Shown in pieces: positions 11,468-19,976 of a DNA stretch of 64,000 bases. Position 1 is the stretch's first letter. Each line of letters begins with the position of its first letter. The notes beneath the pieces are model-generated. The model was not told the DNA's origin, searched no databases, and saw only the letters and a list, made by a program, of their open reading frames with translations. The stretch lies in contig NZ_BOOB01000037.1 in assembly GCF_016863015.1 (NCBI RefSeq), forward strand, positions 62,001 to 126,000. The letters run 5' to 3'. The stretch comes from Microbispora amethystogenes (GTDB taxonomy: Bacteria > Actinomycetota > Actinomycetes > Streptosporangiales > Streptosporangiaceae). The position numbers were made by a program, and so were the translations under genes.

Positions 11468-11539
11468 GGTGAAAGAGCCAGGGCCGGTGAAAGAGCCAGG
11501 GCCGGTGAAAGAGCCAGGGCCGGTGAAAGAGCCAGGGCT
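11468..11539. repeat. 18-bp tandem repeat, four copies, in the 11126-11564 intergenic region
   Basis: GGTGAAAGAGCCAGGGCC is repeated four times; the last copy ends in CTG. The array lies between the end of dedA and the start of the CE2 esterase, both on the minus strand. The rest of the 440-bp gap shows no gene I can support; it must contain the esterase promoter. Confidence 0.85.
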
Positions 11540-11564
11540 GATGGAAGAGCCGGGGCGGCTGCCC

Positions 11565-12206
11565 TCAGGCGGCGGTGGCGGTCTCCGGGACGGGCTCCTC
11601 CTCGCGCGCCGCCTTGGCGGCCCTGCGCTTCAGCCACATCGTGCTGCCCAGCCCGAACAGCAGGGCGATCACCAGCCCCACCCAGGAGAAGCCCTTCAGC
11701 CACTTGTCGGCCACGACGCCGAGGTAGTAGACGGCGGCCGTGGTGCCGCCCGCCCACGCGATGCCGCCGAGGACGTTGGCGACGAGGAAGCGCCAGTAGG
11801 GCATGTGCAGGGCGCCGGCCAGGGGCCCCGCGAGGATGCGCAGCAGCGCGACGAACCGGCCGAAGAACACGGCCCACATGCCGTGGCGGTTGAAGACCTG
11901 CTCGGCCTTGGCGATGTGCGCCGGGCCGAAGTGCTTGGGGAAGCGCCGGCCCAGCCGGTCGAACAGCGGCCGCCCGCCCTTACGGCCGATCAGGTAACCG
12001 ATCGAGTCGCCCACGATGGCCCCGCCACTCGCGCACAACCCGAGGACCATTGGGTCGACGACCCCTCGGGACGACAGCAGCGCGGCGCTGACCAGGACGA
12101 TCTCGCCGGGCAGCGGAATGCCCAGGCTCTCCAGCCCGATGATGGCGCCCACGAGCACATAGACCCAGACGGACGGGATGGTCTGCAGCCACTCGTCGAC
12201 GTGCAT
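11565..12206 (-). CDS. DedA family membrane protein
   Basis: 213 aa, standard DedA length. GAGGAG lies 4 nt before ATG 12206. Diagnostic motifs are ESLGIPLPGEIVLVSAALLSS near the N-terminus, GDSIGYLIGRKGGRPLFDRLGRRFPKHF, and GMWAVFFGRFVALLRILAGPLAGALHMPYWRFL with the conserved F/G-R-F...R...G-AG pattern. Members act in membrane homeostasis, with roles shown for undecaprenyl phosphate or phospholipid flipping in some bacteria. Five or six hydrophobic segments are visible, with a basic C-terminal tail. It is encoded between the CE2 esterase and menD. Confidence 0.88.
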   Translation of the reverse strand: MHVDEWLQTIPSVWVYVLVGAIIGLESLGIPLPGEIVLVSAALLSSRGVVDPMVLGLCASGGAIVGDSIGYLIGRKGGRPLFDRLGRRFPKHFGPAHIAKAEQVFNRHGMWAVFFGRFVALLRILAGPLAGALHMPYWRFLVANVLGGIAWAGGTTAAVYYLGVVADKWLKGFSWVGLVIALLFGLGSTMWLKRRAAKAAREEEPVPETATAA

Positions 12207-12334
12207 GTCACTCCTCAGTGCGGAAAGCTTCCCCCATTCTGCCGCCGCCCTGCCGATGCGGCATCCGCCGTGAGGACCAGAAGAGACCGTGCCGTGTGCG
12301 ACCGGAGGATGATCAGGGGGCGATCGAGGGGTGA

Positions 12335-13984
12335 TCAGTCGCGCATCGCCGCGCGTACGGCCTCGCGCATCGCGACGTGGACGGCGGCGTTGCGCGCCCG
12401 GTCCGTCCGCGCCTCCACCAGGCGCAGGCCGTCCCCCTTGAGGGCCTTGGAGAGCTCCTCCGTCTCCTGCACCACCGTGTACGGCAGGCCGCTCGCGGCG
12501 GCCAGGTAGCCGAGGTCCACGCCGTGCGGCGTGCCGAAGACCCGTTCGAACGGATCCTCCAGCGCGGCCTGCGGCAGCAGCGAGAAGATCCCGCCGCCGT
12601 CGTTGTTCACCACCACCAGGCACAGGTCGGGCCGGGGCTCGCGCGGGCCGAGGATCAGGCCGTTCTGGTCGTGCAGCAGTGTGAGGTCGCCGATCAGCGC
12701 GTACGACGGGCCGTTGTGGGCCAGTGCGGCCCCGACGGCGGTGGAGACGAGGCCGTCGATGCCCGAGGCACCCCGGTTGGCCATCAGACGGAGTCCCCTG
12801 CGGGGCCGCATGGCCTGGTCGAGGTCCCTGATCGGCATGGACGACCCGCAGAACAGCAGCGACCCGTTGGGCAGCACCTCGGCGAGGTCCCTGGCCAGCC
12901 GCGGCTCGGTCAGCCCGGAGGAGTCGAGCACCGCGTCGATCGCCTCGCGGGCCACGTGGTCGGCGTGCCGCCAGGCGCGCAGCCAGGCGTCGCCGCCCGC
13001 GGCGATCGGGATCTCCACGGCCTGCGCGACCTGGGTGGCCGACCGGGTCGGGTCGGGCCACCGGGTGAGGTCGGGGGCCACCACGATGTGCTCCTCGGCC
13101 CGGCGCAGCCACGACAGCAGCGGGCGCGACAGGCCCGGGCGGCCGAGGGTGACCACCACGTCCGGCCGGTGGGCGTCGGCGAACTCCTGGTCGCCCAGCA
13201 GGAAGTGATAGGCCGAGACGGCGTGGTCGCCGTACCGGCCGCCGCCGTTGGGCTCCGACAGCACCGGCCAGCCCGCCATGCCCGCGGCGGCGACGTAGCG
13301 GCGCACGTTGGCGGCGCCGTCGCCGACCACCAGCACGCCGCGCCGGGTCGGCGGGATGTGCAGGGCCGCCGACGGCGGCGCGACCCGCGCCCGGAACCAC
13401 GAGCCGGAGGCGTCCCCGTCGAGCGACTCGCACCACGACGCGTCGCCGTCGGGGATCAGCGGTTCGCGGAAGGCCACGTTGAGGTGGACCGGCCCGGGAT
13501 CCGGCGGCCCGGAGGCCCGCTGGCAGGCCCGGCAGACCAGCGACCGCCAGTAGGCGACCTGGCCGGGGCGGTCCTCGGGCACGCCGACCTCGGCGAACCA
13601 GCGCACGGCCGATCCGTACAGCTTGATCTGGTCGATCGTCTGGTTCGCGCCGGTACCGCGCAGTTCGGGCGGGCGGTCGGCGGTCAGCACGAGCAGCGGC
13701 ACGCCCGACTCGGACGCCTCGATCACAGCGGGATGGAAGTTCGCCGCCGCCGTCCCCGAGGTGCAGACCAGCGCCACCGGCCGCTCGGACCGCTTGGCCA
13801 GGCCGAGCGCGACGAAGGAGGCCGAGCGCTCGTCGACGCGCACGTGCAGGCGCACCCGCGAGTCGGCGTGCGCGGCGAGCGCCAGCGGCGCGGACCGGGA
13901 GCCGGGGGCGAGCACCACGTCGGTGACCCCGCAGCGCACCAGTTCGTCGATCAGTACGGTCGCGAGCGCGGTCGCCGGGTTCAC
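12335..13984 (-). CDS. menD: 2-succinyl-5-enolpyruvyl-6-hydroxy-3-cyclohexene-1-carboxylate synthase
   Basis: Thiamine-diphosphate enzyme (549 aa) that joins isochorismate and 2-oxoglutarate in menaquinone synthesis. N-terminal pyrimidine-binding domain: VVLAPGSRSAPLALAAH and a conserved Glu in VDERSASFVALGLAKRS. Middle domain: LTADRPPELRGTGANQTIDQ. C-terminal diphosphate-binding domain: GASGIDGLVSTAVGAAL...LIGDLTLLHDQNGL and NNDGGGIFSLLPQ. GTG 13984 has GGGAGG 7 nt upstream and matches the family start (VNPATALATVLIDEL). It ends 98 nt downstream of nothing co-directional, so it appears to be monocistronic, with menB ending 115 nt upstream on the same strand. Confidence 0.93.
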   Translation of the reverse strand: MNPATALATVLIDELVRCGVTDVVLAPGSRSAPLALAAHADSRVRLHVRVDERSASFVALGLAKRSERPVALVCTSGTAAANFHPAVIEASESGVPLLVLTADRPPELRGTGANQTIDQIKLYGSAVRWFAEVGVPEDRPGQVAYWRSLVCRACQRASGPPDPGPVHLNVAFREPLIPDGDASWCESLDGDASGSWFRARVAPPSAALHIPPTRRGVLVVGDGAANVRRYVAAAGMAGWPVLSEPNGGGRYGDHAVSAYHFLLGDQEFADAHRPDVVVTLGRPGLSRPLLSWLRRAEEHIVVAPDLTRWPDPTRSATQVAQAVEIPIAAGGDAWLRAWRHADHVAREAIDAVLDSSGLTEPRLARDLAEVLPNGSLLFCGSSMPIRDLDQAMRPRRGLRLMANRGASGIDGLVSTAVGAALAHNGPSYALIGDLTLLHDQNGLILGPREPRPDLCLVVVNNDGGGIFSLLPQAALEDPFERVFGTPHGVDLGYLAAASGLPYTVVQETEELSKALKGDGLRLVEARTDRARNAAVHVAMREAVRAAMRD

Positions 13985-14099
13985 CGCCGCGCCTCCCGAA
14001 CGCCCCGGTAGGCCCGGTTTGTGTCCAACCGCCCGTCTCCTCCCGTTCCCGAAGCCGTCAGCGTACGGCACACCGGGGCAAACCCCGTCACACCACGCC

Positions 14100-14930
14100 C
14101 TATGGGCGGCGGGGGAACTTCCCGAAGTCGGGCCTGCGCTTCTCCTTGAACGCGTCGCGGCCCTCCTGGGCCTCCTCGCTCATGTAGTAGAGGAGCGTGG
14201 CGTCGCCGGCGAACTGCTGCATGCCGGCCGCGCCGTCGGTCACCGCGTTGAGCGCGCCCTTCAGCATGCGCAGGGCGAGGGGAGACTTCTCCAGCAGCTC
14301 GCGGGCCCACTGGACGGTCTCCTCCTCCAGCCGCTCCAGGGGCACGACGGCGTTGACCAGGCCCCACTGGAGGGCGGTCTCGGCGTCGTACTGACGGCAC
14401 AGGTACCAGATCTCGCGGGCCCGCTTCAGGCCCACGGTCTCGGCCAGCAGCCAGGAGCCGTACCCGCCGTCGAACGAGCCGACCTTCGGGCCGGTCTGGC
14501 CGAACCTCGCGTTGTCGGCGGCGATCGTCAGGTCGCAGCACACGTGCAGGACGTGGCCGCCGCCGATGGCGTAGCCCGCCACCATCGCGATGACCGGCTT
14601 GGGACAGCGCCGGATCTGCACCTGCAGGTCCAGGACGTTGAGCCGGCCGACGCCGTGGGTCTTGTCGTCCACGTAGCCGTCGTCGCCGCGGATCTTCTGG
14701 TCGCCGCCCGAGCAGAACGCCCTGTCGCCCGCGCCGGTGAAGATGATCACGCCGACCTCGGTGTCCTCCTGCGCCCGGTTGAAGGCGTCCCGGAGCTCGA
14801 ACAGAGTCGTCGGGCGGAAGGCGTTGTGCCGCTCGGGGCGGTTGATCGTGATCTTCGCCATCCCCTCCGCGGTCTCGTAGAAGATGTCCTCGTACTCGCC
14901 CGACCGCTTCCAGTCGACCCCGCTCGTCAC
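14100..14930 (-). CDS. menB: 1,4-dihydroxy-2-naphthoyl-CoA synthase
   Basis: Crotonase-fold enzyme (276 aa) that closes the second naphthoquinone ring from o-succinylbenzoyl-CoA. MenB-specific features are [29 protein letters not shown], the oxyanion-hole stretch [45 protein letters not shown], and the C-terminal [19 protein letters not shown] that completes the neighbouring active site. GTG 14930 has AAGGAG 5 nt upstream. It diverges from menE, with a 111-bp shared promoter region, so the two consecutive steps (MenE activates OSB, MenB cyclises) may be co-regulated. Confidence 0.94.
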   Translation of the reverse strand: MTSGVDWKRSGEYEDIFYETAEGMAKITINRPERHNAFRPTTLFELRDAFNRAQEDTEVGVIIFTGAGDRAFCSGGDQKIRGDDGYVDDKTHGVGRLNVLDLQVQIRRCPKPVIAMVAGYAIGGGHVLHVCCDLTIAADNARFGQTGPKVGSFDGGYGSWLLAETVGLKRAREIWYLCRQYDAETALQWGLVNAVVPLERLEEETVQWARELLEKSPLALRMLKGALNAVTDGAAGMQQFAGDATLLYYMSEEAQEGRDAFKEKRRPDFGKFPRRP

Positions 14931-15028
14931 GCTCACTCCTTCACCGTCAGAGTTCACCAGTCGCCGGCACGCCGTCACCAGTACGCCGTCACCGGCCGGG
15001 CGGTCGCCTCCCGCCACCGCGCCGGGAC

Positions 15029-15034
15029 TAACCT
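15029..15034 (+). promoter_or_regulatory. menE -10 box (leaderless)
   Basis: TAACCT lies 7 nt before the GTG start at 15042, within the menB-menE divergent region. No Shine-Dalgarno sequence precedes the GTG. Confidence 0.5.
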
Positions 15035-15041
15035 TACGACC

Positions 15042-16226
15042 GTGCTCAGCCGTCCAGGACACCGCCCGCGAACGCACCCGGGAGAGCGGCCGGTCCACGC
15101 CCTGGTCCTGCCGGCCGGTCCCGCCCTGTACGACGCGGTGCGGCGGGCCCTGACGGGCGACGGACCGGCCGTGCTGCCGCTCTCCCCCGACCTGCCGCGG
15201 CCCGCGCTGGAGGCCGCGCTCGCCGCGCTGCGCCCCACACACGTGGTGACCCCCGACGGCGTACGGCGTGAGCCGGGCGGCGTTCCGTCCGGCGCGGCGC
15301 TGATCATCGCGACGTCCGGCTCGACGGGCGCGCCCAAGGGCGTCGAGCTGACGGCGGAGGCGCTGCTCGCGTCGGCCCGCGCCTCGCTGGCCCGCCTCGG
15401 GGCCGGGGAGGGCGACCGCTGGCTGTGCTGCCTGCCGCCCTCGCACATCTCCGGGGCGCAGGTGCTCGTCCGGTCGCTGCTGTGCGGCGCCGAGCCGATC
15501 GTCCACCCGCGCTTCTCCCCCGCCGCGGTCGCCGCGAGCGGCGCGGACCACGTCTCCCTCGTCCCCACGCAGCTGCGGCGGATGCTCGACTCCGGGGCCG
15601 GCGTCGCGGCCTTCCGCACGATCCTGCTCGGCGGGGCCGCCGCCCCCGCCGGACTGCTGGCCGAGGCGCGCGCCGCCGGCGCCCGGATCGTCACGACGTA
15701 CGGCATGAGCGAGACGAGCGGCGGATGCGTGTACGACGGCGTGCCGCTCGACGGCGTGGACGTCGCGATCGGCGGCGACGGGCGGGTGCGGATCGCGGGC
15801 CCGGTGCTGCTGTCCGGTTACCGCCTCCGCGACGAGCCGCATCTCGACGACGGCTGGTTCGTCACCTCAGACCTCGGATCCGTCGAGGACGGGCGGCTCA
15901 CGGTGCTGGGCCGGGCCGACGACGTGATCAACACGGGCGGCCGGAAGGTCGTGGCCGGCGCGGTCGCCGAGGTCCTCTCCGGGCATCCGGCCGTACGGGA
16001 CGTGGTCGTGGTGGGCAGGTCCGACCCGGAGTGGGGCGAGATCGTGGTGGCGGTCGTCGCCGGGAAGACCGGGGCGAAGGTCGGGCTGGACGACCTGCGG
16101 GCCTTCGCCAAGGAGCGGCTGCCCGCCTACGCGGCGCCGCGCGCGGTCGAGCTGGTGCCCCGGATTCCGCTCCTGCCGAACGGCAAACCGGATATGGTCG
16201 CACTCAGGAACCGGAACCGCGGATGA
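15042..16226 (+). CDS. menE: o-Succinylbenzoate-CoA ligase
   Basis: ANL-superfamily adenylating enzyme, 394 aa, shorter than many MenE because the N-terminal part is compact. Motifs: ATP loop [29 protein letters not shown], hinge Asp/Arg region [32 protein letters not shown] and the catalytic Lys in LLPNGKPDM. It activates o-succinylbenzoate with ATP and CoA for MenB. The leaderless GTG at 15042 is supported by the -10 box. The divergent menB neighbour makes the MenE assignment firm over other acyl-CoA ligases. Confidence 0.9.
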   Translation: MLSRPGHRPRTHPGERPVHALVLPAGPALYDAVRRALTGDGPAVLPLSPDLPRPALEAALAALRPTHVVTPDGVRREPGGVPSGAALIIATSGSTGAPKGVELTAEALLASARASLARLGAGEGDRWLCCLPPSHISGAQVLVRSLLCGAEPIVHPRFSPAAVAASGADHVSLVPTQLRRMLDSGAGVAAFRTILLGGAAAPAGLLAEARAAGARIVTTYGMSETSGGCVYDGVPLDGVDVAIGGDGRVRIAGPVLLSGYRLRDEPHLDDGWFVTSDLGSVEDGRLTVLGRADDVINTGGRKVVAGAVAEVLSGHPAVRDVVVVGRSDPEWGEIVVAVVAGKTGAKVGLDDLRAFAKERLPAYAAPRAVELVPRIPLLPNGKPDMVALRNRNRG

Positions 16227-16298
16227 CCTTCCTGCGTCATAGAAGCAGGGACGTCTACTGAGAGCGCTCGACCGGGAGCAGGGGAAGGGGGACGCCGC

Positions 16299-16619
16299 AT
16301 GCGACCGATCCGGCTCACGCCGGCCCACAAGATGATGGCCTCCGCCGTGCTCGTGAGCCTCGTCATCCTGGGCGGTGCCTCGGTCACCGCCGCCGCGTTC
16401 GCCGCCCGGCTGGACAAGGTCGTGCAGAACGCCCCCGCCGTCAAGCTCGGCCCCGCCCCCACCGAGGATCCCGGCACCGGGGACTCCTCCGTGGTGTCCA
16501 AGGACCTCACCGACGACCCCGAGCAGGTCGGCGGCTACTGGACGCCGGAGCGTCTGGAGGACGCGAGCCCGATGCCGGTGCCCGAGCTCAGCATCGACAT
16601 CGTCACGCCCAACGACTGA
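16299..16619 (+). CDS. Hypothetical membrane-anchored or secreted small protein
   Basis: 106 aa, unknown. GGGGAAGGGGGA precedes ATG 16299. A basic N-terminus is followed by one hydrophobic helix (MMASAVLVSLVILGGASVTAAAFAA), which could be a signal anchor; the remaining ~70 residues are acidic and Pro-rich and would lie outside. The phrase VGGYWTPERLEDASPMPVPE resembles a 'YWTPERM' segment I associate with the pro-regions of secreted actinomycete serine proteases, but no protease domain follows. It sits between menE and the sigma factor. Confidence 0.6.
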   Translation: MRPIRLTPAHKMMASAVLVSLVILGGASVTAAAFAARLDKVVQNAPAVKLGPAPTEDPGTGDSSVVSKDLTDDPEQVGGYWTPERLEDASPMPVPELSIDIVTPND

Positions 16620-16675
16620 GGAAACGGCTCAAACGGCCCGCACGGCCGAACCGGAAGATCTGCCCTGCCGAGTCT

Positions 16676-16701
16676 GGGAACAAACCGGGCACGAGAGCGT
16701 T
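16676..16701 (+). promoter_or_regulatory. ECF sigma-type promoter ahead of the sigma-70 gene
   Basis: GGGAAC (16676-16681) and CGTT (16698-16701) are separated by 16 nt. The pair matches the GGAAC/CGTT pattern of stress ECF sigma factors such as SigE, SigH and SigR. A possible second -10, GATACT, lies at 16705-16710. The sigma gene starts at 16800, leaving a leader of about 90 nt. Confidence 0.55.
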
Positions 16702-16799
16702 ATTGATACTGGTGCGCTGAGCCGCCGGACGCCGCGCCCCGATCACAAGCATTTGAAACCCCGAATCGATCATGAACTCCGCAAGGAGGAGGTGTCTTC

Positions 16800-18212
16800 A
16801 TGCCCCGGACCGCCGTGGCGAACTCGCACGAGCGCGAGGTGACCCCGACGACGCTCGACCGGCTCCTGGAGCGCGGCCGTACGCAGGGTCGCCTTTCCCT
16901 GTCGGAGCTGCGCGAGGCCTTCGCAGAGGCCGGCGTCAGCCCCGTCGAGGGTCGCTCCATCCTCCGCGAGCTCACCGAGGCGGGCGTGAACCTGGCCGCC
17001 GAGAACGAGCCGGGCCTCACCGCCGGCGCGCGGACGCCCGCGCAGAAGTCGACGCAGAAGTCCACGCAGACCTCCGGAGAGGCGCCCGCCAGGAAGTCGC
17101 GCCGGGCCGCCCAGGCCGCGGCCCAGGCCGCCGGGGACGCGCCCGCCCGCGGCGGCGCCGCGAAGAGGCGGACGACCAAGGCGAACGCCGACGCCACCGC
17201 CGAGGAGCCGTACGACGAGGACGTCGCCGGCGCCGAGGCGGAGGCCGAGGCGGCGGACAACGAGCCGCTCGACCTCGACGACACCTCCTCGGTCATGGGC
17301 GACTCGGTGCACACCTACCTGAAGTCGATCGGCCGCCGCACGCTGCTCACCGCCGCCCAGGAGGTGGAGCTGGCCAAGCGCATCGAGGCCGGGTTGTACG
17401 CCGAGTACAAGCTGGAGACGGCCCTGGAGAGCGGCGGCCACCTGCCCGCGCACGTCCGCGAGGACCTGGAGTGGGCCATCGAGGACGGCCGCAGGGCCAA
17501 GGACCACATGCTGGAGGCCAACCTCCGGCTGGTCGTCTCGGTGGCCAAGAAGTACACCGACCGGGGCATGGCCCTGCTCGACGTGGTGCAGGAGGGCAAC
17601 CTCGGCCTGATCCGGGCGGTCGAGAAGTTCGACTACACCAAGGGCTACAAGTTCTCCACGTACGCCATGTGGTGGATCCGGCAGGCCATCCAGCGCGGCT
17701 TCGCCGACTCGGCCCGCACCATCCGGCTGCCCGTCCACGTGCTGGAGATGCTGTCGAAGCTGTCCCGCGTGGAGCGTGACATGCACCAGCGGCTGGGCCG
17801 GGAGCCCACCCCGGAGGAGCTCGCCGCCGAGCTGGACAAGACGCCCGACCAGATCGAGGAGCTGCTGCGCACCAGCCGGCAGCCGATCAGCCTCGACTCG
17901 ACCATCGGCGAGGACGGCGAGACCCGCATCGGCGACCTCATCGAGGATGTCGACTCGCCCGAGGCGTCCGAGGTCGTCGACCGGCAGCTGCTGGCCGAGC
18001 AGCTCAAGGGCGTGCTCGGCAACCTGTCGCCGCGCGAGGCCAAGATCATGAGCCTGCGGTTCGGCCTGGCCGACGGCAAGCCCCACACGCTGGACGAGAT
18101 CGGCAAGCACCTGGGCCTGACCCGGGAGCGGATCCGCCAGCTGGAGAAGGAGTCGCTCTCCAAGCTGCGCCACCCGAGCAACACCCGGCCCCTGCTCGAC
18201 TGGGCCAGCTGA
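16800..18212 (+). CDS. RNA polymerase sigma-70 factor, group 1/2 (HrdB/SigB-like)
   Basis: 470 aa, cytoplasmic transcription factor. AAGGAGGTGTCTTC precedes ATG 16800. A divergent region 1.1-like domain (~residues 15-75), then a Lys/Ala/acidic spacer (75-165), region 1.2 SVHTYLKSIGRRTLLTAAQEVELAKRIEAG, region 2 NLRLVVSVAKKYTDRGMALLDVVQEGNLGLIRAVEKFDYTKGYKFSTYAMWWIRQAI, region 3 and region 4 ending in the helix-turn-helix TLDEIGKHLGLTRERIRQLE. The C-terminus LDWAS differs from the RDYLD ending I associate with primary HrdB/SigA, and residues such as YAMWW and LISL-type changes resemble alternative HrdD/SigB proteins. The ECF-type promoter also favours a stress-inducible group 2 sigma. Confidence 0.9.
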   Translation: MPRTAVANSHEREVTPTTLDRLLERGRTQGRLSLSELREAFAEAGVSPVEGRSILRELTEAGVNLAAENEPGLTAGARTPAQKSTQKSTQTSGEAPARKSRRAAQAAAQAAGDAPARGGAAKRRTTKANADATAEEPYDEDVAGAEAEAEAADNEPLDLDDTSSVMGDSVHTYLKSIGRRTLLTAAQEVELAKRIEAGLYAEYKLETALESGGHLPAHVREDLEWAIEDGRRAKDHMLEANLRLVVSVAKKYTDRGMALLDVVQEGNLGLIRAVEKFDYTKGYKFSTYAMWWIRQAIQRGFADSARTIRLPVHVLEMLSKLSRVERDMHQRLGREPTPEELAAELDKTPDQIEELLRTSRQPISLDSTIGEDGETRIGDLIEDVDSPEASEVVDRQLLAEQLKGVLGNLSPREAKIMSLRFGLADGKPHTLDEIGKHLGLTRERIRQLEKESLSKLRHPSNTRPLLDWAS

Positions 18213-18244
18213 GATCCGGCCCGGCCGAGATACAGCCTGAACGA

Positions 18245-18281
18245 CGTACGGCCCGCGCCCCTCGGGGGTGCGGGCCGTACG
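18245..18281 (+). terminator. Intrinsic terminator of the sigma gene
   Basis: A perfect 12-bp stem CGTACGGCCCGC/GCGGGCCGTACG, with a further GCCCC/GGGGG pairing inside the loop, lies 32 nt after the stop. There is no U-tract, as is usual in actinomycetes. Confidence 0.8.
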
Positions 18282-18301
18282 GCTGTCTCAGGAGCGGGCG
18301 G

Positions 18302-18754
18302 TCAGCCGCGGGCGGAGGCGAGGCCTCCGCGCACGTCGCGCGGGGTCAGCCGGGCGGGCTCGCCCGTACGGCCGGCGCGGGGCACCCGCGGGATGCCGCT
18401 GAGCCGGTGCGCCTCGCGCATCGTGCGCAGGCGGTTCACCTCGTCGGTCCACAGGGCGCCGTCGGGCGTCGCCCGTCCCTTGCGCCGGGCGATCCTGCTG
18501 TCGTAGGACTTCACCCCGAAGGTCGCGCGCTGTCCCGCCTCGGCGGCGCGCAGCGCCTCGGTCAGCGCGGTGTCCAGGCCCAGGGCCGCCTCGCGGAGCA
18601 CGGGCAGCGGCGCCCCGGCCGCCTTCGCCTCCTGGAACCGCCGCTGCGCCACCCGGACCTTCTCCAGCACGTCGCCGAAGTTCCGCCGGATCTCCAGATC
18701 CGCGTGGTAGCGGACCTCCGCCTCCCGGCTCACCCGCGGACGGAAAAACGCCAT
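18302..18754 (-). CDS. Hypothetical protein, coiled-coil-like
   Basis: 150 aa, not recognised. AAGGGG precedes ATG 18754 by 6 nt. The first ~90 residues are rich in charged heptad-like helix (EVRYHADLEIRRNFGDVLEKVRVAQRRFQEAKAAG), then a basic, Pro-rich tail. It has no signal peptide or membrane segment. It is convergent with the sigma factor gene and shares its terminator region, and it diverges from the TetR-type gene with about 120 bp between starts. Confidence 0.65.
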   Translation of the reverse strand: MAFFRPRVSREAEVRYHADLEIRRNFGDVLEKVRVAQRRFQEAKAAGAPLPVLREAALGLDTALTEALRAAEAGQRATFGVKSYDSRIARRKGRATPDGALWTDEVNRLRTMREAHRLSGIPRVPRAGRTGEPARLTPRDVRGGLASARG

Positions 18755-18848
18755 CGTCAGCCCCTTAGGTATCCACCCTGTGCAGTCACGTCGTGCACTC
18801 GGTAGCGTACGCGGTCCACGCGAGGCCTCGCACCGCAGGGTGCGCCGC

Positions 18849-18864
18849 CCTTTACGAAGTAAGG
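18849..18864. promoter_or_regulatory. TetR-type operator, identical to 6287-6302
   Basis: CCTTTACGAAGTAAGG, with inverted repeat TTAC-GAA-GTAA at 18852-18862, lies 16-26 nt before the TetR-family start. Position and symmetry suit an autoregulatory operator. Confidence 0.7.
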
Positions 18865-18878
18865 AAAGCTGTGGCAGC

Positions 18879-19478
18879 ATGATCGCCATGCCTGCCAAGC
18901 GACCACCCGTGCCGCTGTCCCGGGAACGGATCATCGACGCCGCCCTGCACATCGCCGACGGCCAGGGCCTGCGCCGGCTGACCATGCGCCGGCTGGGCGA
19001 CGCCCTCCAGGTGGAGGCGATGGCGATCTACCATCACCTGCCCCGGGGCAAGGAGGCGCTGATGGACGCGCTCGCCGAGCACGTGACGACCGTACGCGTC
19101 GACCCCGCCGAGGCGCCGGGCTGGCAGGACAGGGCCCGCGCCTGGGCCAGGGCGAGCCGCGCCGCGCTGCTCGAACACCCCGGCGTGCTGTCGCTGGCCC
19201 TCACCAAGCCGCCGAAGGGCTCGGCCCTGATCGCGATCAGGGAGCAGACCGAGCAACTGGGCGAGGCCGGCGCGCGCGACCCGGAGGCGGCCGTACGGGC
19301 GCTGCGGGCGTACGTCTTCGGCAGCGTCGCGGTGGAGGTCCAGCGGTCGGGGTGGGCCGACCCGGACGCGACCGTGCGCGACGCGCGGACCGCCGAGGGC
19401 GAGCGCGACTTCGAGCACGGCCTCGACGCGCTGATCAGCGGACTAGGCGGACAACACGGCGGACGACACGGCGGCTGA
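18879..19478 (+). CDS. TetR/AcrR family transcriptional regulator
   Basis: 199 aa. The N-terminal helix-turn-helix domain reads SRERIIDAALHIADGQGLRRLTMRRLGDALQVEAMAIYHHLPRGKEALMDALAEHV, including the AIYHH recognition-helix end of this family. The C-terminal ligand-binding domain resembles the TetR_C class of tetracycline-like repressors. Two starts are possible: ATG 18879 or ATG 18888; neither has a good ribosome-binding site, and the second lies 7 nt after a weak CAGCAT -10. The palindrome at 18849-18864 is a likely operator, and its twin before yigZ suggests a second target. No efflux gene is adjacent. Confidence 0.85.
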   Translation: MIAMPAKRPPVPLSRERIIDAALHIADGQGLRRLTMRRLGDALQVEAMAIYHHLPRGKEALMDALAEHVTTVRVDPAEAPGWQDRARAWARASRAALLEHPGVLSLALTKPPKGSALIAIREQTEQLGEAGARDPEAAVRALRAYVFGSVAVEVQRSGWADPDATVRDARTAEGERDFEHGLDALISGLGGQHGGRHGG

Positions 19479-19775
19479 CACCGGAGCTGTGGCCTCCTGG
19501 TTACCGGATGGTCGGCGTGTCGAGGTTGGAGCGTTATCTCGAATGGGGCATTCTTGTGTACTAGGTCACATCAGTGTGTGTGAGGCCGCTCGGGGGGTGT
19601 GGTCGGGTCCCCAGCCCGACCGGCGGAAATGCCCCGAACGGACTATGTCATGCGGATGGGGCCGAACCGCAGACTGGAGTAGTCCGATGTGTCGTACGTC
19701 ATACACGGCGCGGCGGACACCCGGCGGAACACACGAACGTAAGACGAACGATAAAGAACACGGGGAGCCCCGGCG
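19479..19775. other. 297-bp intergenic region upstream of the DUF5999 gene
   Basis: No gene is supported here. It is noticeably less GC-rich around 19530-19590 (TTATCTCGAATGGGGCATTC and the GTGTACTAGGTCACATC stretch) and probably contains the promoter and a long leader for the gene at 19776. I could not identify a specific motif. Confidence 0.4.
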
Positions 19776-19976
19776 ATGTGCCCTCATGAACCGGCCTGTC
19801 CCACTGCGGACGCGAAGGACCGAGAAGCCGCCCGAACGGTAGCCTGCCACCCCGAGCAGGGCTGGAGCCTGCTCTGCAACGGCGTGGTGCTGTTCGAGGA
19901 CACCGGGGAGCTGTTGCCGGACGGCGGCGTCATCGCTCCGCACCGCCCCACCGACATGGCGATCAGCGCGGCCTAG
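19776..19976 (+). CDS. DUF5999 family small protein
   Basis: 66 aa, cytoplasmic, unknown function, but a recognisable conserved actinobacterial family: MCPHEPACPTADAKDRE at the N-terminus with two Cys and a His, then HPEQGWSLLCNGVVLFEDTGELLPDG and IAPHRP. The Cys/His arrangement could bind a metal. GGGGAGCCCC precedes ATG 19776. Its last 14 bp overlap the end of the convergent hydrolase gene. Confidence 0.75.
   Translation: MCPHEPACPTADAKDREAARTVACHPEQGWSLLCNGVVLFEDTGELLPDGGVIAPHRPTDMAISAA

Noticed and set aside
11468-11539. CRISPR-like array
   Set aside because: The 18-bp units are contiguous with no spacers, and no cas genes are present; it is a simple tandem repeat.
19489-19842. A 117-codon frame upstream of the DUF5999 gene
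   Set aside because: It overlaps the DUF5999 start in another frame, has irregular composition and no start signal; the conserved 66-aa protein explains the region better.
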